Assembly: GCF_000819685.1 (NCBI RefSeq)
Contig: NZ_CDBR01000032.1
Span: 1-62,210 of the forward strand
Origin: Aeromonas allosaccharophila
GTDB taxonomy: Bacteria; Pseudomonadota; Gammaproteobacteria; Enterobacterales; Aeromonadaceae
Reading direction: 5' to 3'
DNA: 62,210 nt
Notes under the pieces: generated by a model
Told to the model about the DNA's origin: nothing
Database searches by the model: none
The model's input: only the letters and a program-made list of their open reading frames with translations
In this document: positions 19,060 through 31,660 of the stretch, in pieces
How positions within the stretch are numbered: position 1 is the stretch's first letter
Layout: every line of letters begins with the position of its first letter
Made by a program: the position numbers and the translations under genes

Positions 19060-20202
19060 TCAGGCGCTCTTGCCAGCAGGCTCGGTGGACGGTTGGAACT
19101 GGCTGATCATCCGCAGCGCCTCCAGCATCCGCTGGTTGAAGCTGGTGAAGCGATCGACCTGTACCGGGTCCTCTTCCCCTCTTGCGGCCAACACGGCCGG
19201 GGTCAGCGCCTGTTGCTGGGAGGGTGGCAGCAGGCTATCCGCCTGTTTCTGCACCTGATCCAGCTTGGGCAGATAGTCGGCAAACGGCTTGATCAGATCC
19301 TGCAGGGAGTGCGCCCCCTGATAGGTCTGGCTCAGCTTGACGCTCTGCTTGAGCTTGAGGGAGTAGGAGGCCAGCTGACTGTCATCCAGTTTCAGCTCGC
19401 CCGCCTTGTCCAGCAGATCCTCGAAGTTGCCGGAGAAGAAGTTCCCCGCCAGCTCGTCGATCCCTTTGACCAACTTGCCGATGGACTCCATCTCGTCGCT
19501 GCTGAGATCCCCCTCCAGCGAGAAGCTGAAGCTCTGGCTTGACTTGAGGCTGAACTGGCTGCCGCTCTCGCTGCTCTGGGACTTGGTCTGCCAGCTATCG
19601 TTGAATCGCAGCACCACCTTGTCGCCATCCTTGGTCTGGATCTCCAGATACCCCTGCTGGCGACTGGCCATCTCGGCCTGTCCCATGTCGGTCGGAGAAA
19701 CCTTGCCGAAGAACTCCTTCTCGAACTCCTCGAGCCCTTTCTGGATCAGCTTGTAGCTCTGATCGATACCAGTTTTGATATCGTCGTTGTCGGTCGCCCA
19801 CTTGCCGAGCTGCTTCTTCGCCTCCTCAAAGCCCTTGTCGACCCCCTTGCGGGCCTGCTCCATCATCCCGGTCAGGTCGTCGTCGGATTTGCCATCGGCG
19901 CGCGCGGCACCGAGCCGCCCGGTCACGAACTGCAGCACGTTGTCCGCCACCGACTGGAAGTCGAACAGGGTCTCCGGGGTGATCTCCTCAGGTTCTTTCA
20001 CCTTCGGAGCCTGATAGCCCTGGCCGTTGATCTCCAGCGAGAACTGCAATGCCTGCTGGATCAGCACCTGCGCCCACTTGGGCGGCTTGTGCAAGGAGAC
20101 CGCCTCCTCGCTCTTGACCTGTTTCTGCTCCGCCTGTTGGGGCGATTTGGGAGAAACACCCACTCCCTTGGGTTGGGCTGCGCCCACGCCTTCGATCTGC
20201 AT
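19060..20202 (-). CDS. DUF5610-type protein of unknown function
   Basis: The 380-residue soluble protein has no signal peptide. It is charged and rich in Q, K, E and S, with a central VVLRFNDSWQTKSQSS / FSLKSSQSFSFSLEGDL beta-rich segment and predicted helical flanks, resembling the DUF5610 family of Aeromonas, Vibrio and Shewanella. The start is fixed by GGGAGG 7 bases before ATG 20202. It lies divergently from trmA and 90 bases upstream of the PduO-like gene, possibly co-transcribed. I do not know its function. Confidence 0.7.
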   Translation of the reverse strand: MQIEGVGAAQPKGVGVSPKSPQQAEQKQVKSEEAVSLHKPPKWAQVLIQQALQFSLEINGQGYQAPKVKEPEEITPETLFDFQSVADNVLQFVTGRLGAARADGKSDDDLTGMMEQARKGVDKGFEEAKKQLGKWATDNDDIKTGIDQSYKLIQKGLEEFEKEFFGKVSPTDMGQAEMASRQQGYLEIQTKDGDKVVLRFNDSWQTKSQSSESGSQFSLKSSQSFSFSLEGDLSSDEMESIGKLVKGIDELAGNFFSGNFEDLLDKAGELKLDDSQLASYSLKLKQSVKLSQTYQGAHSLQDLIKPFADYLPKLDQVQKQADSLLPPSQQQALTPAVLAARGEEDPVQVDRFTSFNQRMLEALRMISQFQPSTEPAGKSA

Positions 20203-20372
20203 AATGTGTCCTCCCACCATGCCTGTAGATCAGCTATCGGCCTGACTGAACACTTCTTGACCACAAAATGCTGGACAATCTGCGGCTGGCTTTTAAAATC
20301 GGGCCCCTTTGGGTGGCCTGTTGCCTTCCCCCGATTTCGACCCGGCCCGGCCGGTGTGCATGTGAGGTATTT

Positions 20373-21506
20373 ATGACCCAATCCCAACAGCCTTCCGCGA
20401 ACGCTCCGGCGCCTAGAACCGCGGCCGACTATCAGGCCCAACTCGACGAAAAGCGCGCTCGCCTCACCGAGCTGTTTGCCGGCTTCACCCTCCCGGCGCT
20501 GGAAGTGCACAGCTCACCGGCGGAGTATTACCGGATGCGCGCCGAATTTCGCATCTGGCACGAAGGGGATGACCTCTTCCACTGCATGTATGCCCCGGCG
20601 ACCAAAGAGATCATCAAGATAGACCACTTCCCTACCGCCAGCCGCCTCATCAACCAGTTGATGCCGCTGCTGCTGGAGGGGCTGCGCCCACACCCGGTGC
20701 TGCGCCGCAAGCTGTTCCAGATCGACTACCTCTCCACCCAGTCCGGCCAGATCATTGTCAGCCTGCTCTATCACCGCAAGCTGGAGGCCGAATGGCAACA
20801 GGCCGCCGAAGCGCTGCAGGCCGATCTGCGCGCCAAGGGGTTCGAGCTGCAACTGATTGGCCGCGCCCACAAGCAGAAGATCTGTCTGGGGGATGACTTC
20901 GTCATCGAACAGCTCAACGTGGCGGGTCGCCAGCTCATCTACAAGCAGGTGGAGAACAGCTTCACCCAGCCCAACGCCGCCATCAACGAGCAGATGCTGG
21001 CCTGGGCGCTGGATGTGACCAAGGGGAGCGAAGGGGACCTGCTGGAGCTCTATTGCGGCAACGGCAACTTCTCCATCGCGCTGGCGCAGAACTTCCGCAA
21101 GGTGCTGGCCACCGAAATCGCCAAGCCGAGCGTCGACTCCGCCCAGTTCAACATCGCCGCCAACGGCGTCGACAACCTGATCATCCTGCGTATGTCGGCC
21201 GAGGAGTTCACCATGGCGATGCGTGGTGAACGGGAGTTCAACCGCCTCAAGGGGATCGATCTCAAGAGCTACCAGTGCAACACCATCTTCGTCGACCCGC
21301 CCCGCGCCGGTCTCGACGATGCCACCGTCAAGCTGGTGCAGGAGTACGACAACATCCTCTACATCTCCTGCAACCCCGAGACACTGCAGGCCAACATGGC
21401 CGTGCTGGGCGAAACCCACGAAATCGCCCGTTTCGCCCTGTTCGACCAGTTCCCCTGGACCCATCACATGGAAGCCGGGGTCTATCTGCGCCGCAAGGCC
21501 GGTTGA
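20373..21506 (+). CDS. trmA: tRNA (uracil-54-C5)-methyltransferase TrmA
   Basis: The 377-residue SAM-dependent enzyme makes m5U54 (ribothymidine) in the T loop of tRNAs. SAM-binding [16 protein letters not shown] sits near residue 220, the catalytic Asp in [11 protein letters not shown], the nucleophile in YISCNPETL (about C333) and the C-terminal Glu in [12 protein letters not shown]. The length fits E. coli TrmA (366). The start at 20373 follows TGAGG by 5 bases; upstream in-frame codons lack a ribosome site. A terminator follows directly. Confidence 0.95.
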   Translation: MTQSQQPSANAPAPRTAADYQAQLDEKRARLTELFAGFTLPALEVHSSPAEYYRMRAEFRIWHEGDDLFHCMYAPATKEIIKIDHFPTASRLINQLMPLLLEGLRPHPVLRRKLFQIDYLSTQSGQIIVSLLYHRKLEAEWQQAAEALQADLRAKGFELQLIGRAHKQKICLGDDFVIEQLNVAGRQLIYKQVENSFTQPNAAINEQMLAWALDVTKGSEGDLLELYCGNGNFSIALAQNFRKVLATEIAKPSVDSAQFNIAANGVDNLIILRMSAEEFTMAMRGEREFNRLKGIDLKSYQCNTIFVDPPRAGLDDATVKLVQEYDNILYISCNPETLQANMAVLGETHEIARFALFDQFPWTHHMEAGVYLRRKAG

Positions 21507-21524
21507 TTCAGGCAGACAGGAAAA

Positions 21525-21556
21525 CAACAACAGGGCCGGATGGCCCTGTTTTGTTA
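21525..21556. terminator. Bidirectional terminator between trmA and chemoreceptor gene
   Basis: The stem CAGGGCC (21531-21537) pairs with GGCCCTG (21542-21548). It is followed by TTTTGTTATT and preceded by AAAACAA, so it can end both converging transcripts. Confidence 0.85.
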
Positions 21557-21573
21557 TTGACTGAACACCGGCC

Positions 21574-23307
21574 TCACTCCAACCGGAAGTGGCCCACGAT
21601 CTCCCGCAGCCGGTCGTAGGTCTGCCCCATCGCCGCAGAGCTGGCGACCGTCGCTTCGCCATTGTGGGTCAGCTGGCGGATCACCTCGGCGATGGCGCTC
21701 ATGTTGCGATTGATCTCTTCGGCCACCGCGCTCTGCTGCTCCGCCGCCGTGGCGATATGGCTGATGAGATCGTTGATCTCCACCACTTCTCCCGCCATCA
21801 GATCCAGCGACTCGTTGACCTTGGTGGTGTTCTCGGCCGCCCCCTGACAGCTCTGCTTGGTGTTGCCCATGGCCTCCACCACCGTCCGAGTGCCGCGCTG
21901 CAGGCTGGCCAGCATGGTCTGGATCTCGGCCGTGCTCTTCTGGGTGCGGGCCGCGAGGGAACGCACCTCGTCCGCCACTACCGCAAAGCCGCGGCCCTGC
22001 TCACCGGCGCGGGCCGCTTCGATGGCGGCGTTGAGCGCCAGCAGGTTGGTCTGTTCGGCAATGCTGCCTATCACCCCCAGCACAGAGCCAATCTGCTGCA
22101 CATCCTGCTGCATCGCCTCGATGGAGCGGGCGGTCTCCTCCACCTCGTCCACCAGCGCCATCACGCTGGCCATCGCCTGATCCACCACCTGACGGGACTG
22201 GCTCGCCAGCTGCTGGCTCTGACCGGTAAGCTGGGCGGTGCTGGCCGCACTCTCGGAGACGGAAACCGCGGTGCGGCTCATCTCGTTGATGGCGGTCACC
22301 ACCTGCTCGGTCTCGCGCACATGGTCCGCCAGCAGGGACTGGGCGGCGCCGGTCTGGTTGGCCAACCCCTCGATGCCGCTGTTGAGCTGGCCGCTTGCCT
22401 GCCTCACCTCCCCCATCATCTCCTGCAACCGTTCGATAAAGCGGTTGATACCGGCCGAGATCTGACCGAGGTCATCCTTGCTGGTCACCGCCAGCCGGCG
22501 AGTGAGATCACCGCTGCCACGGGAGAGCTCCAGCACCAGATCCCGCAACGAGACAATGGGTCGATAGGCCACGTTGAGCGCCAGCATCGCCAACACCATC
22601 ACCACGATCGCCACACCGAACAGCGCCATGATGATCTGGCCATTGAGTGACCGGGTCATGGCACGGATGTAGTCAAGATCGATATAGCCGGTCAGGGTCC
22701 AGCTGCTGCCGCGGATATCCAGCTGGTTGGGGCGCGCTTCGCTCTCCCCCTGCGGCTTGCTGTCATAGAGGCTGTTGCCCTGACTGTCGGCCAGCGAGAA
22801 GTAACGGCCCTCGCCACTCATCTTCTCCAGCAGGCTTTTGAACTCGCTCATGTCGAGGTAGTAGAGATAGGCGGAATCGGCGCCGCGCGGCACCAGAATG
22901 GTGATGACCGGCTTGCCATCCACCTGTTGCAGCGAGCTGACGGTGATCTGGTTGTTGGCGGCGGAGATCAGCTTGCGCAGCGCATCGACCCTGGCGCTGT
23001 CGTTGATGACCCCGCTCACGTCGAATGCCATGTCGCCGATCACCTTGACGATGTTGTGAAAGCCGGTCTCTTGCAGGGTCTTCTTGACGTTGGTCACCCC
23101 GAAGTTGAGGTTGGCGGCCAACAGGATTTTCTGATTGATGTCGCTGGCCAGCTTCTCTTTGACCAGGGTGATCTGCTCGTTGATGTTGTGGGTAGCCTGA
23201 GTGCGAATGTAGCCACTGATGAAGTGATTCACGCTGAGCCCGGCGGTGCCGATGGTGACCAGAATGGCCAGTAGCAGCAAGAGGTAAATCTTGACCTTGA
23301 ATGGCAT
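21574..23307 (-). CDS. Methyl-accepting chemotaxis protein, last gene of the mgl operon
   Basis: The 577-residue chemoreceptor has a transmembrane segment near residues 7-28, a periplasmic sensor (about 30-215, Cache-like by appearance), a second transmembrane segment (about 220-245), HAMP (about 246-300) and a cytoplasmic signalling domain with the hairpin tip IAEQTNLLALNAAIEAARAG. It starts at ATG 23307 with GGAGGG 6 bases ahead. It lies 51 bases after mglC on the same strand, separated by a hairpin, suggesting it senses galactose or bound MglB, as Trg does in E. coli. That pairing is inference from position. Confidence 0.9.
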   Translation of the reverse strand: MPFKVKIYLLLLLAILVTIGTAGLSVNHFISGYIRTQATHNINEQITLVKEKLASDINQKILLAANLNFGVTNVKKTLQETGFHNIVKVIGDMAFDVSGVINDSARVDALRKLISAANNQITVSSLQQVDGKPVITILVPRGADSAYLYYLDMSEFKSLLEKMSGEGRYFSLADSQGNSLYDSKPQGESEARPNQLDIRGSSWTLTGYIDLDYIRAMTRSLNGQIIMALFGVAIVVMVLAMLALNVAYRPIVSLRDLVLELSRGSGDLTRRLAVTSKDDLGQISAGINRFIERLQEMMGEVRQASGQLNSGIEGLANQTGAAQSLLADHVRETEQVVTAINEMSRTAVSVSESAASTAQLTGQSQQLASQSRQVVDQAMASVMALVDEVEETARSIEAMQQDVQQIGSVLGVIGSIAEQTNLLALNAAIEAARAGEQGRGFAVVADEVRSLAARTQKSTAEIQTMLASLQRGTRTVVEAMGNTKQSCQGAAENTTKVNESLDLMAGEVVEINDLISHIATAAEQQSAVAEEINRNMSAIAEVIRQLTHNGEATVASSAAMGQTYDRLREIVGHFRLE

Positions 23308-23321
23308 GGGTTCCCTCCAGA

Positions 23322-23350
23322 AGAGAGGGCTGGCAGCGCCAACCCTCTCT
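23322..23350 (-). terminator. Intercistronic hairpin between mglC and chemoreceptor gene
   Basis: AGAGAGGG (23322-23329) pairs with CCCTCTCT (23343-23350), and inner bases extend the stem to about 12 bp around a small loop. No T run follows in the minus direction, so it may be a partial terminator or an mRNA-stabilising stem that lowers or protects chemoreceptor expression relative to mglC. Confidence 0.5.
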
Positions 23351-23358
23351 GCCAATCG

Positions 23359-24369
23359 TTATTTCTTCTTGGCGTACTTCATGGAATCCAGTGCCACCGC
23401 CAGAATGATGATGCCGCCCTTGATGATGAACTGCCAGTAAGGGCTGACCCCGATATAGGTCAAACCATAGTTGATCAGGGTGAAAATGAGTACGCCGGTG
23501 ATCACACCCGCAACCGTCCCCACCCCGCCAGCAAACGACACGCCGCCCACCACGCACGCCGCAATGGCATCCAGCTCGTACATGAAGCCGAGGTTGTTGG
23601 TGGCGCTACCGATACGGCCCGCTTCCAGCATGCCGCCGAAGGCGTAGAAGACCCCTGCCAGCGCATAGATCATCACCAGATTGACCGCCACGTTGACGCC
23701 GGAGACCTTGGCCGCCTCTGGGTTGCCACCGATGGCGAAGATGTTTTTGCCAAAGCGGGTCTTGTTCCACAGCACCCAGACAAAGACGCTGGCGATGGCG
23801 GCATAGAAGGTGAGATACGAGAGCTTGAATCCTCCTATCCGGATAAACCCTTGGGCAAAGCTGGAGAAGCGGGGATCAAACCCGGCCACCGGCGAGGCCC
23901 CGACCGAGTCAAAGTAAAGGGAGTTGATACCGTAGACGATGATCATGGTGCCCAGGGTGGTAATGAACGGGGTGACGTTCAGATAGGCGACGATCAGACC
24001 GTTGACCAGACCAATCAGCGCCCCCACCACACACACCAGCAGGATCACCACCGGAATAGGCACCTCCCCCAGTGTCGGAAACACCTTGTTGACGTTGGTC
24101 AGCGCCTGCAACATGGTTGCCGCGATGAGTGCCGCCAGACCGACCTGACGACCGGCCGAGAGATCCGTCCCCTGGGTGATGATGATGCCCGCCACCCCCA
24201 GCGCGATGATGACCCGCACCGAGGACTGGGTCAGGATGTTGCTGAAGTTGGTGAGGCTCAGGAAGGATGGCTCCTGGATCACGATGACCATGAGCAGCAC
24301 CAGCAGCACCAGATAGATGGCGTTTTCCTTGAGCGCCTGCATCAGATTGAAATTTTTAGCCGACTCCAT
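23359..24369 (-). CDS. mglC: Galactose/methyl-galactoside ABC permease MglC
   Basis: The 336-residue membrane protein equals E. coli MglC in length and has about 8-10 hydrophobic helices. GTDLSAGRQVGLAALIAA (about residue 70) and the cytoplasmic loop FAIGGNPEAAKVSGVNV are typical of the BPD_transp_2 sugar permeases. It probably forms a homodimeric channel energised by MglA. The start is ATG 24369 with AGGAAG 7 bases ahead, 16 bases after the mglA stop. Confidence 0.95.
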   Translation of the reverse strand: MESAKNFNLMQALKENAIYLVLLVLLMVIVIQEPSFLSLTNFSNILTQSSVRVIIALGVAGIIITQGTDLSAGRQVGLAALIAATMLQALTNVNKVFPTLGEVPIPVVILLVCVVGALIGLVNGLIVAYLNVTPFITTLGTMIIVYGINSLYFDSVGASPVAGFDPRFSSFAQGFIRIGGFKLSYLTFYAAIASVFVWVLWNKTRFGKNIFAIGGNPEAAKVSGVNVAVNLVMIYALAGVFYAFGGMLEAGRIGSATNNLGFMYELDAIAACVVGGVSFAGGVGTVAGVITGVLIFTLINYGLTYIGVSPYWQFIIKGGIIILAVALDSMKYAKKK

Positions 24370-24385
24370 AAATGTCTTCCTGTCT

Positions 24386-25906
24386 CTAGAGGTACAGAGA
24401 TGCCAGGCGCAGTATCTCGCTCTGGTCAGTTTCTTTGGTATTGACAATCCCGGCGACCCGGCCGTTGCTCATCACCATGATGCGGTCGGTGATCCCCAGC
24501 AATTCCGGCATCTCTGACGAGATGATGATGATCCCTTTGTCCTTCTTCGCCAGCTCCAGGATGAGCTGGTAGATCTCGAACTTGGCCCCGACGTCGATGC
24601 CGCGGGTGGGCTCGTCGAGCATCAGGATCTCCGGCTGGGTCAGCAGCCAGCGACCGATGATCACCTTCTGCTGGTTGCCCCCGGAGAGGGAACCGATCTG
24701 GGTCTGCTGGGTCGGCGTCTTAACCCGCATGGAGTCGATGACCCACTGGGTGTCGCTCTTCATCTTGTTGTCGCTGAGCAGCCCCATGGAGCCTTTGTAG
24801 CTGTCCATGTTGGCGATCAGGGAGTTGAAGGCGATATCGAGCCGCGAATAGATGCCGGTGGAGCGGCGCTCTTCCGTCACCAGCGCAAAGCCGTTGCGAA
24901 TCGCTTCGTGGGCGTTGTGGTTGGCCACCTCTTTGCCGTGCAGCTTGATGCTGCCCTGGCTTCGATCGCGAATACCGAACAGGGTCTCGACGATATCGGT
25001 GCGCTTGGCCCCCACCAGTCCGGCAATGCCGAGGATCTCCCCCTTGTGCAGGTTGAAGGTCACATCCTGAATGGAGGGCTGATTCTTCGCCGTCAGATGC
25101 TCGATCTCGAGGATCACCTCTTTCGGCTGGTTGGTTTTTTCCGGGAAGCGCTGGGTCAGTTCACGGCCGACCATCATCCCGATGATCTGATCCATGGTCA
25201 TGCCCTTGAGCGGCTGGGTTGCCACCCACTGGCCATCCCGCAATATGGTGATCTCGTCACAGAGCTGGAAGATCTCCTCCATCTTGTGGGAGATGTAGAC
25301 GATGCCGCACCCCTTCTCCTTCAACTTGTTGATGATCTTGAAGAGGTGGTTCACCTCTTTCTCGGTCAGGGAGGAGGTGGGTTCGTCCATGATGACGATC
25401 TTGGCGTCGTAGGAGAACGCCTTGGCGATCTCGATCATCTGCATCTGGGAAACCGACAGGGTCGCCACCTTGACCCGCGGGTCGATGTCGATGTCGAGCT
25501 CATCGAAGATGCGCTTGGTGTCGTCATACATCTTGCCGTGGTCGATAAACCACCCTCTGGTGGGGTAGCGACCGAGCCACATGTTATCCATCACGGAGCG
25601 CTGCAACACCAGGTTGAGCTCCTGATGCACCATGGATACGCCATTTTCCAGCGCCTCTTTCGAGGAGGTGAAGTTGATCTCCTGCCCCTTGAAGAAGATC
25701 TTGCCCTGATCCTTCTCGTAAATGCCGAACAGGCACTTGAGCAGGGTGGATTTCCCCGCTCCGTTCTCGCCCATCAACGCATGCACAGAATGAGGACGGA
25801 CCCGTAAATTGACATTATCGAGTGCCTTGACGCCGGGAAAGCTCTTACTGACGTCAATCATCTCCAACAGCCATTCTGATTGTTGCTGTGTTGTCATATC
25901 AGCCAT
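24386..25906 (-). CDS. mglA: Galactose/methyl-galactoside ABC ATPase MglA
   Basis: The 506-residue tandem ATPase has the same length as E. coli MglA. The N-terminal domain has Walker [10 protein letters not shown] and a degenerate signature [12 protein letters not shown]; the C-terminal domain has a degenerate Walker A (GLVGAKRTD) with signature [14 protein letters not shown] and Walker [13 protein letters not shown]. This asymmetry is normal for sugar importers of this class. ATG 25906 lies 52 bases after the mglB stop, beyond a strong terminator-like stem. Confidence 0.95.
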   Translation of the reverse strand: MADMTTQQQSEWLLEMIDVSKSFPGVKALDNVNLRVRPHSVHALMGENGAGKSTLLKCLFGIYEKDQGKIFFKGQEINFTSSKEALENGVSMVHQELNLVLQRSVMDNMWLGRYPTRGWFIDHGKMYDDTKRIFDELDIDIDPRVKVATLSVSQMQMIEIAKAFSYDAKIVIMDEPTSSLTEKEVNHLFKIINKLKEKGCGIVYISHKMEEIFQLCDEITILRDGQWVATQPLKGMTMDQIIGMMVGRELTQRFPEKTNQPKEVILEIEHLTAKNQPSIQDVTFNLHKGEILGIAGLVGAKRTDIVETLFGIRDRSQGSIKLHGKEVANHNAHEAIRNGFALVTEERRSTGIYSRLDIAFNSLIANMDSYKGSMGLLSDNKMKSDTQWVIDSMRVKTPTQQTQIGSLSGGNQQKVIIGRWLLTQPEILMLDEPTRGIDVGAKFEIYQLILELAKKDKGIIIISSEMPELLGITDRIMVMSNGRVAGIVNTKETDQSEILRLASLYL

Positions 25907-25918
25907 CACATCTGGTTG

Positions 25919-25947
25919 AAAAAAGGGCAAGGGGATCTCCCTTGCCC
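25919..25947 (-). terminator. Attenuating terminator between mglB and mglA
   Basis: A perfect 9-bp stem (gggcaaggg 25925-25933, cccttgccc 25939-25947, loop gatct) is followed on the minus strand by six T (25919-25924). As a partial terminator it would make the binding protein far more abundant than the transporter core. Confidence 0.85.
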
Positions 25948-25958
25948 TGGAGGGGGAA

Positions 25959-26945
25959 TTACTCGAATTGGGACAGGTTGTCTTTATCCACACCGACGTA
26001 GGCAACGCGCACTACCTTGTTGTCGATCTTCCAGCTGGTACCTTCACCGGCCGGTTTGCCTTCAGCCAGGTTCTTGGTCAACTCGAAGGTGGCTTTGGCC
26101 TGGTTGGCCGCATCGTTCAGCACGGTACCGGCCATGGCACCGCTCTTGACCATGGCCAGCGCTTCCGGCAGCGCATCGACGCCGAATACCGGGATATTGC
26201 TCTTGCCCTGGGCTTTCAGTGACTCGACCGCGCCCATTGCCATGCCATCGTTGTTGGCGATGACCACTTCGATCTTGTTGGCGTTGGGGCCGGAGATCCA
26301 GGCGTCCATCTTGTCTTTCGCCATGGCGGTATCCCACATACCGGTATCCATGTGCAGCTGATCAGTCTTGACGCCGCCATCGTTCAGGGTCTTGATCACG
26401 TAGGAGGTACGGGCTTCCGCATCCGGGTGGCCCGGCTCCCCTTTCAGCAGCACGAACTGGATCACGCCATCCTTGTTCAGATCCCACTCCGGATGGGCTT
26501 TCCAGTGTTTGGCAATCAGCTGACCCTGGATGATCCCTGACTCCTTGGAGTCGGTACCCACGTAGTAGGCCTTGTCATAGCTGGCCAGATCGGTAGCGCT
26601 CGGCTCCTTGTTGTAGAAGACCACCGGGATATCTTCACCACGAGCCTTCTCGATCACCACCGGCGCCGCTGCCGGGTCAACCAGGTTGATGGCCAGCGCC
26701 TTCACCCCTTTGGCCAGCAGCACATCGATCTGGTCGTTCTGCTTGGACTGGTCGTTCTGGGAGTCGTTCATCAGCAGCTCCACACCCGGAGTGGCCGCCG
26801 CCTCCTTCTCGATGGCCTTGCGCACTACCGCCATGAAGTTGTCATCGTATTTGTAGACGGTCACCCCGATACGGGTGTCAGCCTGGGCATTGGCGCCAGC
26901 CATCATGCCCATCAGCAGGGCGGCAACGGTCGTCAGTTTTTTCAT
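25959..26945 (-). CDS. mglB: Galactose/glucose-binding periplasmic protein MglB
   Basis: The 328-residue protein has a signal peptide (ends GANAQA), then [23 protein letters not shown], very like E. coli MglB (332). Ligand and calcium regions are visible: [31 protein letters not shown] (calcium loop), MDTGMWD and [11 protein letters not shown]. It binds galactose or glucose for MglAC and probably presents them to a chemoreceptor. The start is ATG 26945, 8 bases after GGAG. Confidence 0.96.
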   Translation of the reverse strand: MKKLTTVAALLMGMMAGANAQADTRIGVTVYKYDDNFMAVVRKAIEKEAAATPGVELLMNDSQNDQSKQNDQIDVLLAKGVKALAINLVDPAAAPVVIEKARGEDIPVVFYNKEPSATDLASYDKAYYVGTDSKESGIIQGQLIAKHWKAHPEWDLNKDGVIQFVLLKGEPGHPDAEARTSYVIKTLNDGGVKTDQLHMDTGMWDTAMAKDKMDAWISGPNANKIEVVIANNDGMAMGAVESLKAQGKSNIPVFGVDALPEALAMVKSGAMAGTVLNDAANQAKATFELTKNLAEGKPAGEGTSWKIDNKVVRVAYVGVDKDNLSQFE

Positions 26946-27011
26946 TGTGTGTGCTCCGATGTATCTATCTGTTTGTTTGTAGGGTGGCGAGCAATTGAGC
27001 AAGCGCCAGTC

Positions 27012-27073
27012 AATGTAATCAGTTTGTTGTCATTTCTTCTGTGATCATGACGACAAAATGAAAACGATTACAC
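27012..27073 (-). promoter_or_regulatory. mglB promoter with GalR-type operator and CRP-like site
   Basis: On the minus strand: operator GTGTAATCGTTTTCAT (27058-27073; 15 of 16 to the GalR/GalS consensus), a CRP-like site TGTCGTCATGATCACA (27040-27055; 8 of 10 key bases) and a -10 box TACATT (27012-27017). With a start near 27006, CRP is centred at about -41.5 and the operator near -59.5, as at E. coli gal. The stretch 27074-27201, after the lacZ stop, shows no clear terminator. Confidence 0.7.
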
Positions 27074-27201
27074 TCTGTTACATTGAAAGTTTTATTTTAT
27101 TTATCAATGACATAAAAATTAAATCCGAATGCGAGACTCAAACAATTCCACTGCATAGAGGCTAGTCGTTATCGCTCTGTTGTCAAAACGGTCCGACTGA
27201 T

Positions 27202-30261
<3,060 letters not shown>

Positions 30262-30294
30262 TCACTCTCTCCCTGCTGATTGGAAAACGTATTC

Positions 30295-30356
30295 AGTCTA
30301 GAGAAGTATGACGCAGGGAACGGCGATCTCGCTCACACAGATGTAAACGATTACAC
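30295..30356 (-). promoter_or_regulatory. lacZ promoter with GalR-type operator and CRP-like site
   Basis: On the minus strand: operator GTGTAATCGTTTACAT (30341-30356), CRP-like TGTGAGCGAGATCGCC (30322-30337; 8 of 10 key bases) and -10 TAGACT (30295-30300). With a start near 30288, CRP is centred at -41.5 and the operator at -60.5. The spacing copies that at mglB. Confidence 0.7.
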
Positions 30357-30416
30357 TGAATTTGTTAAGTAAAGCGGAGTAAAAATGATTAAAAATAGGT
30401 AAAACAATAATTGTGC

Positions 30417-30440
30417 AAGAAACGGCCCCGAACAGGGCCG
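30417..30440 (-). terminator. Terminator of the galR gene
   Basis: A 6-bp GC stem (cggccc 30423-30428 with gggccg 30435-30440) is followed on the minus strand by TTTCTT. It sits 11 bases after the repressor gene and would separate it from lacZ transcription. Confidence 0.6.
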
Positions 30441-30450
30441 CAAAAGGGGG

Positions 30451-31458
30451 CTATCCGGCCCGAACCGGTGCAACCGAGTGGCGATTGATCAGGGTGGGGG
30501 TATAGATCCGGCTCTGGGTCGCTTCACTCTCCCCCGCCGCCAGCTGAATAGCCAGCTTGGCCGCCTGGGCCGCCATCAGCTCGATGGGATAGCGCATGGT
30601 GGAGAGCTTGGGCCTCAGGTATCTGGCATAGATGATGTCATCGAAACCCACCACCGAGACCTCCTCCGGCACTCGCAGGCCGTTGTCCGCCAGCACGGAG
30701 ATGGCGCCAGCCGCCATGGCATCGTTATAGGCAACCACGGCGGTCACCTTGAGCCCCTTGGCCAGCAAGTTGAGCATGGCACGATCGCCCCCCTCCTCGT
30801 TCGGCGTGCCGCTCTCGATAAGCTCGGGATCGGCTGCCAGCCCAGCCTCCATCAACCCATCCTGATAACCCTGCAGGCGCAAGGTGGCATCCTCGATGGC
30901 GTGATCCGAGCTGATAAAGGCGATATGGCGGTGGCCCAGCTCGATCAGATGACGGGTCGCCGTGGCGGCACCCAGCCGGTTGTTGAGGGCGATGCAGCGC
31001 CCTCTGAGGGCCGGAATATCGCGGTTGATCAGCACCATACCGGGCACCCGCATGGCGTAATCGCACAATTCTTCGTCGCTCAGCGCCTTGCTGTGCACCA
31101 CCAGCGCCTCGCAACGCTTGCCGATCAGCAGCTCGATCGCTTCACGCTCCTGACGCGCCTTGTGAAAACCGTTGCCCATCAGCAGGTGGAGGTTCTGCTC
31201 GACGGCGATGCCGGAGACCCCCTTCACCAGTGCACCGAAGAAGGGATCCGCCACGTCACCTACCACGACGCCCATGGTGTCACAGGTCTGGCTGACCAGA
31301 GCCCGCGCGTTGGCGTTGGGGGTGTAGCCCAGTTCGGCCATGGCCTTCTGCACCACTTCGCGAGACGCGGCGCTGGCCTTGGGGGAGTTGTTCATCACCC
31401 GTGAAACCGTTGCCACCGACACATTGGCCAAACGGGCGACATCCTTGATGGTGCTCAT
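30451..31458 (-). CDS. GalR/GalS-type LacI-family repressor
   Basis: The 335-residue regulator opens with the helix-turn-helix TIKDVARLANVSVATVSRVMN and continues with a ribose-binding-like sensor. Stretches such as DTMGVVVGDVADPFFGALVK, ALIVHSKALSDEEL-like ALVVHSKALSDEEL and AYNDAMAAGAI closely resemble E. coli GalR and GalS. It is predicted to bind the three 16-bp operators at mglB, lacZ and galE and to release them with galactose. GalR and GalS cannot be told apart by eye. ATG 31458 is the start that opens the HTH domain. Confidence 0.92.
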   Translation of the reverse strand: MSTIKDVARLANVSVATVSRVMNNSPKASAASREVVQKAMAELGYTPNANARALVSQTCDTMGVVVGDVADPFFGALVKGVSGIAVEQNLHLLMGNGFHKARQEREAIELLIGKRCEALVVHSKALSDEELCDYAMRVPGMVLINRDIPALRGRCIALNNRLGAATATRHLIELGHRHIAFISSDHAIEDATLRLQGYQDGLMEAGLAADPELIESGTPNEEGGDRAMLNLLAKGLKVTAVVAYNDAMAAGAISVLADNGLRVPEEVSVVGFDDIIYARYLRPKLSTMRYPIELMAAQAAKLAIQLAAGESEATQSRIYTPTLINRHSVAPVRAG

Positions 31459-31564
31459 GCTGTTTTCACTTCTTTCACTGTGCAATAGAGCGCCATTATA
31501 CCCAGCAAACCCATTGAAAACAGGGGTGAAATAAATATCTGCTGTCAGGATAATCACAAAAACA

Positions 31565-31629
31565 GTGTAATCGTTTACACTGTTTTGCAAGCAAGCTCAC
31601 AGTTTGGTCGCCACACCCTCGGCTAGACT
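31565..31629 (+). promoter_or_regulatory. galE promoter with perfect GalR-type operator and CRP-like site
   Basis: The operator GTGTAATCGTTTACAC (31565-31580) matches the consensus fully. A CRP-like site TGCAAGCAAGCTCACA (31586-31601; 8 of 10) and a -10 TAGACT (31624-31629) follow. The start would be near 31635, with CRP at about -41.5. The same operator lies 107 bases ahead of the divergent repressor gene and could serve autoregulation. Confidence 0.7.
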
Positions 31630-31660
31630 CCTTCCAGACACTTTTTCAGTGGAGAGCAAG

